DNA of 60,000 bases. It comes from Lineus longissimus (Eukaryota; Nemertea; Pilidiophora; Heteronemertea; Lineidae). Position numbers and translations under genes: made by a program. Each line of letters begins with the position of its first letter. Within the stretch, counting starts at the first letter, position 1. Where the stretch lies: the NCBI RefSeq assembly GCF_910592395.1, contig NC_088326.1:10981001-11041000 (forward strand), written 5' to 3'. Shown here one piece after another: positions 58,378-60,000 of this stretch. The notes below the pieces were generated by a model. It did not search any database and had not been told where the DNA came from. It saw nothing but the letters and a program-made list of their open reading frames with translations.

Positions 58378-58820
58378 GAGACAAGACCACTAATGAATAT
58401 TCATAGGTTGGAGGGTCGAGGCCTATCAATTAGACGAGTGCATGTTTTTTACTCTCAAGTACATATTTGGAGAGGTATTGAAAAAATATTTGCTGTGGCA
58501 AGTCTACAGATATAAAGAAATTATTTGATGAAAAAATTAATTTCGAATTTTGCTAATTGGGTAATAGGGGGCGTGTTTTGAGTTTTTTCTGCCAGTTGGC
58601 TGAAAACAGTGGAAATATCAAAGTCTGTCTAATTTGTCGATTATAAAAAAATTTCCGTGGTCAATCACCAATTTCCATCGCACCAGTTACTCGCAAGACT
58701 AATCCGTATATCATATCCGAATTTCAGTTTCACTACTTGACGCGTTCTTTGATGCGTCGCGGTCAAACATTGACAATTTAACTGCTAAAAGGCTTCAAAA
58801 ATCAATTGTGGTCTTGTCTC
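58378..58820. mobile_element. 443-bp inverted-repeat element, copy 3
   Basis: Same length and ends. Differs from copies 1 and 2 at about four positions: CTAATCC for CTAACCC, GTTCTTTG for GTTTGTTG (two changes) and GCTTCAAAA for GCTTAAAAA. Flanked by AGAA on both sides. Confidence 0.92.
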
Positions 58821-59238
58821 AGAATGAGAATGAGAATTTGCGCGATTTGTACCCTCGTTTTATATATTTGTTCGTGTTTTTCATGCAAATAACTGCTCAG
58901 AATCGGCGCCGTAGATCAAATAATCTGCAAATTTCTCTGACATTTATGTCAACACGTTTTCCCCACGATGTAAAACGGAAGTAGGTGGGCAAAACTCAAC
59001 TGCGCATGCGTAACGCGGGATTCCAGTTGAATACGTATTAAGCTGTTCACACTGCGGTGACAAAGCGATGTAACCAATTCGAATTAGTTAAAGCGGAATG
59101 GAATACGCATTAAGAACCGTATTTGTTAATACGGTTTCAATGCGCATTAGCGGGTTCCTTGTGTGAACACCTGAAGCGTATTAAAGCTTCAATGCGCTTT
59201 GGGATACGTATTAAAGGCCAGTGTGAACGCAGCATTAG

Positions 59239-59590
59239 TGTTGGAGTTGATCAAGTCGACAATATCAACATTGGGTTCAGTTGCCTGTGTCCATTTTAGT
59301 GTGAAGGATTGTAGTATAAAGAAACAATAGTAACGAACTATGTAGATTTGCATTTTTATCTCATATAGTCATATAAATTGAACAACTGTATAAAATATTT
59401 TGTAAAGAATTTGCAGAAAAATACAAAATTGAATTGAAAAATATCGTCGTGTTATCATTGATTTATGTATTTCATTGAAATTGCTTACGAAAAGATGTCC
59501 TGACGCATTCCGCTGATCAAGTTGTCCTCATCCCTCGACACAACTTGAAAGCACCTTACTCCCACTTTAACAATCACAGACAATTAAATG
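59239..59590. other. Unannotated DNA
   Basis: AT-rich; nothing recognised. Confidence 0.5.
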
Positions 59591-59594
59591 CGTC

Positions 59595-59814
59595 TTAAAG
59601 GGAATTTCGCACGACCAGCACTTCCACCTTCCTTTTACATTTTCACCGCCCAAGAAGATGTACCTTCTTATGTCCTGCTTAAAAGTCCAGTTCACATGAT
59701 TCGGTCTGCAATAGGTTCCATTCAAAAACTCCCATATGACTTTTTGATGCAACAATTGCTATGATACTGAGCTGTGGGAAGGCCATTGTAATGCTCGTGC
59801 GAAATTCACTTTAA
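59595..59814. mobile_element. TTAA-flanked MITE family 3 (220 bp)
   Basis: Left TTAAAGGGAATTTCGCACGA; right, in reverse complement, TTAAAGTGAATTTCGCACGA. TTAA tips as in families 1 and 2, different body. The 62-codon minus-strand frame at 59567-59755 lies mostly inside it and is not called. Confidence 0.85.
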
Positions 59815-60000
59815 CACTCGAATAGACAGTTCCAGCAGCCGCACTAATCAACCCACAGACTTCAAAGTCAGTGGTACATTATTCAATGCACTCCGTCCGT
59901 GTTTCCTTCAGAAAGAAATGCATGCATTCCTGATAGAGACTGATAGAGGAAAATGTTCCTGGAATATTTTTGTACTGAAAATATGCTTGCCTTTTTAGCT

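Larger units (their letters stand above)
56632..59238. mobile_element. Outer inverted-repeat element with nested insertions (2,607 bp)
   Basis: Left end CTAATGCTACGTTCACACTG; right end in reverse complement CTAATGCTGCGTTCACACTG. Subterminal sequence is rich in short palindromes (CCGTATTCCGGAATACG on the left; GAACCGTATTTGTTAATACG on the right) and repeats GTTCACAC internally. Without the insertions at 56939-58820 the element would be about 725 bp, a non-autonomous MITE-like element. No transposase. Confidence 0.75.

Noticed and set aside
59567-59755. 62-codon minus-strand frame with several Trp and Cys
   Set aside because: Mostly within a TTAA-flanked MITE; no recognisable family.

Overview
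This window is eukaryotic genomic DNA from an animal, almost certainly an invertebrate metazoan. Coding sequence is sparse, introns are long with GT-AG boundaries, and most of the rest is eroded tandem repeats, tRNA-derived SINE copies and small inverted-repeat (MITE-like) elements. There are no operons, bacterial-style dense genes or CRISPR arrays. I cannot name the phylum from the sequence; a marine lophotrochozoan or an invertebrate deuterostome is a guess.

One real gene is recognisable: the 3' part of EXT1 (exostosin-1, the heparan sulfate co-polymerase) on the + strand. Eight coding exons lie at 34862-34936, 47316-47442, 48251-48370, 48571-48822, 49069-49167, 49522-49611, 49828-49988 and 50299-50662. 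Their splice phases agree and they join into 428 residues ending at a stop, equivalent to about residue 322 to the end of human EXT1. They encode the end of the GT47 domain and the whole GT64 domain. Exon 1, which holds the N-terminus in human, is not seen, so positions 1-34861 are read as part of a very long first intron. Intron 2 is 12.4 kb and the remaining introns are 200-808 bp. A 3' UTR with a candidate AATAAA at 51370 follows.

Intron 1 (1-34861) holds a C18 tract, a cluster of nuclear-receptor-like half-sites (4506-4570), a tandem trio of SINE copies (5230-6290), a 77-80 bp minisatellite (7805-8870), two ~130 bp arrays (10010-10940), paired palindromic MITEs (11312, 12065), several two-copy duplications, and a long complex tandem region (28815-32480). 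The latter includes two arrays in which the units encode CCHC zinc-knuckle-like motifs.

Intron 2 (34937-47315) holds mariner/pogo-like MITE fragments, a homogeneous 145 bp array (43125-43885) and two-copy duplications. The region downstream of EXT1 holds TTAA-flanked MITEs, a 29 bp minisatellite and, at 56632-59238, a nested transposon. That transposon is a GTTCACACTG-ended element carrying three 443 bp copies of another inverted-repeat element, two of them identical and flanking a 549 bp spacer.

The best leads for something undescribed are the zinc-knuckle tandem arrays, the 443 bp element that occurs both solo and as paired terminal repeats, and the 19-nt displacement of EXT1 intron 2 relative to the human position.
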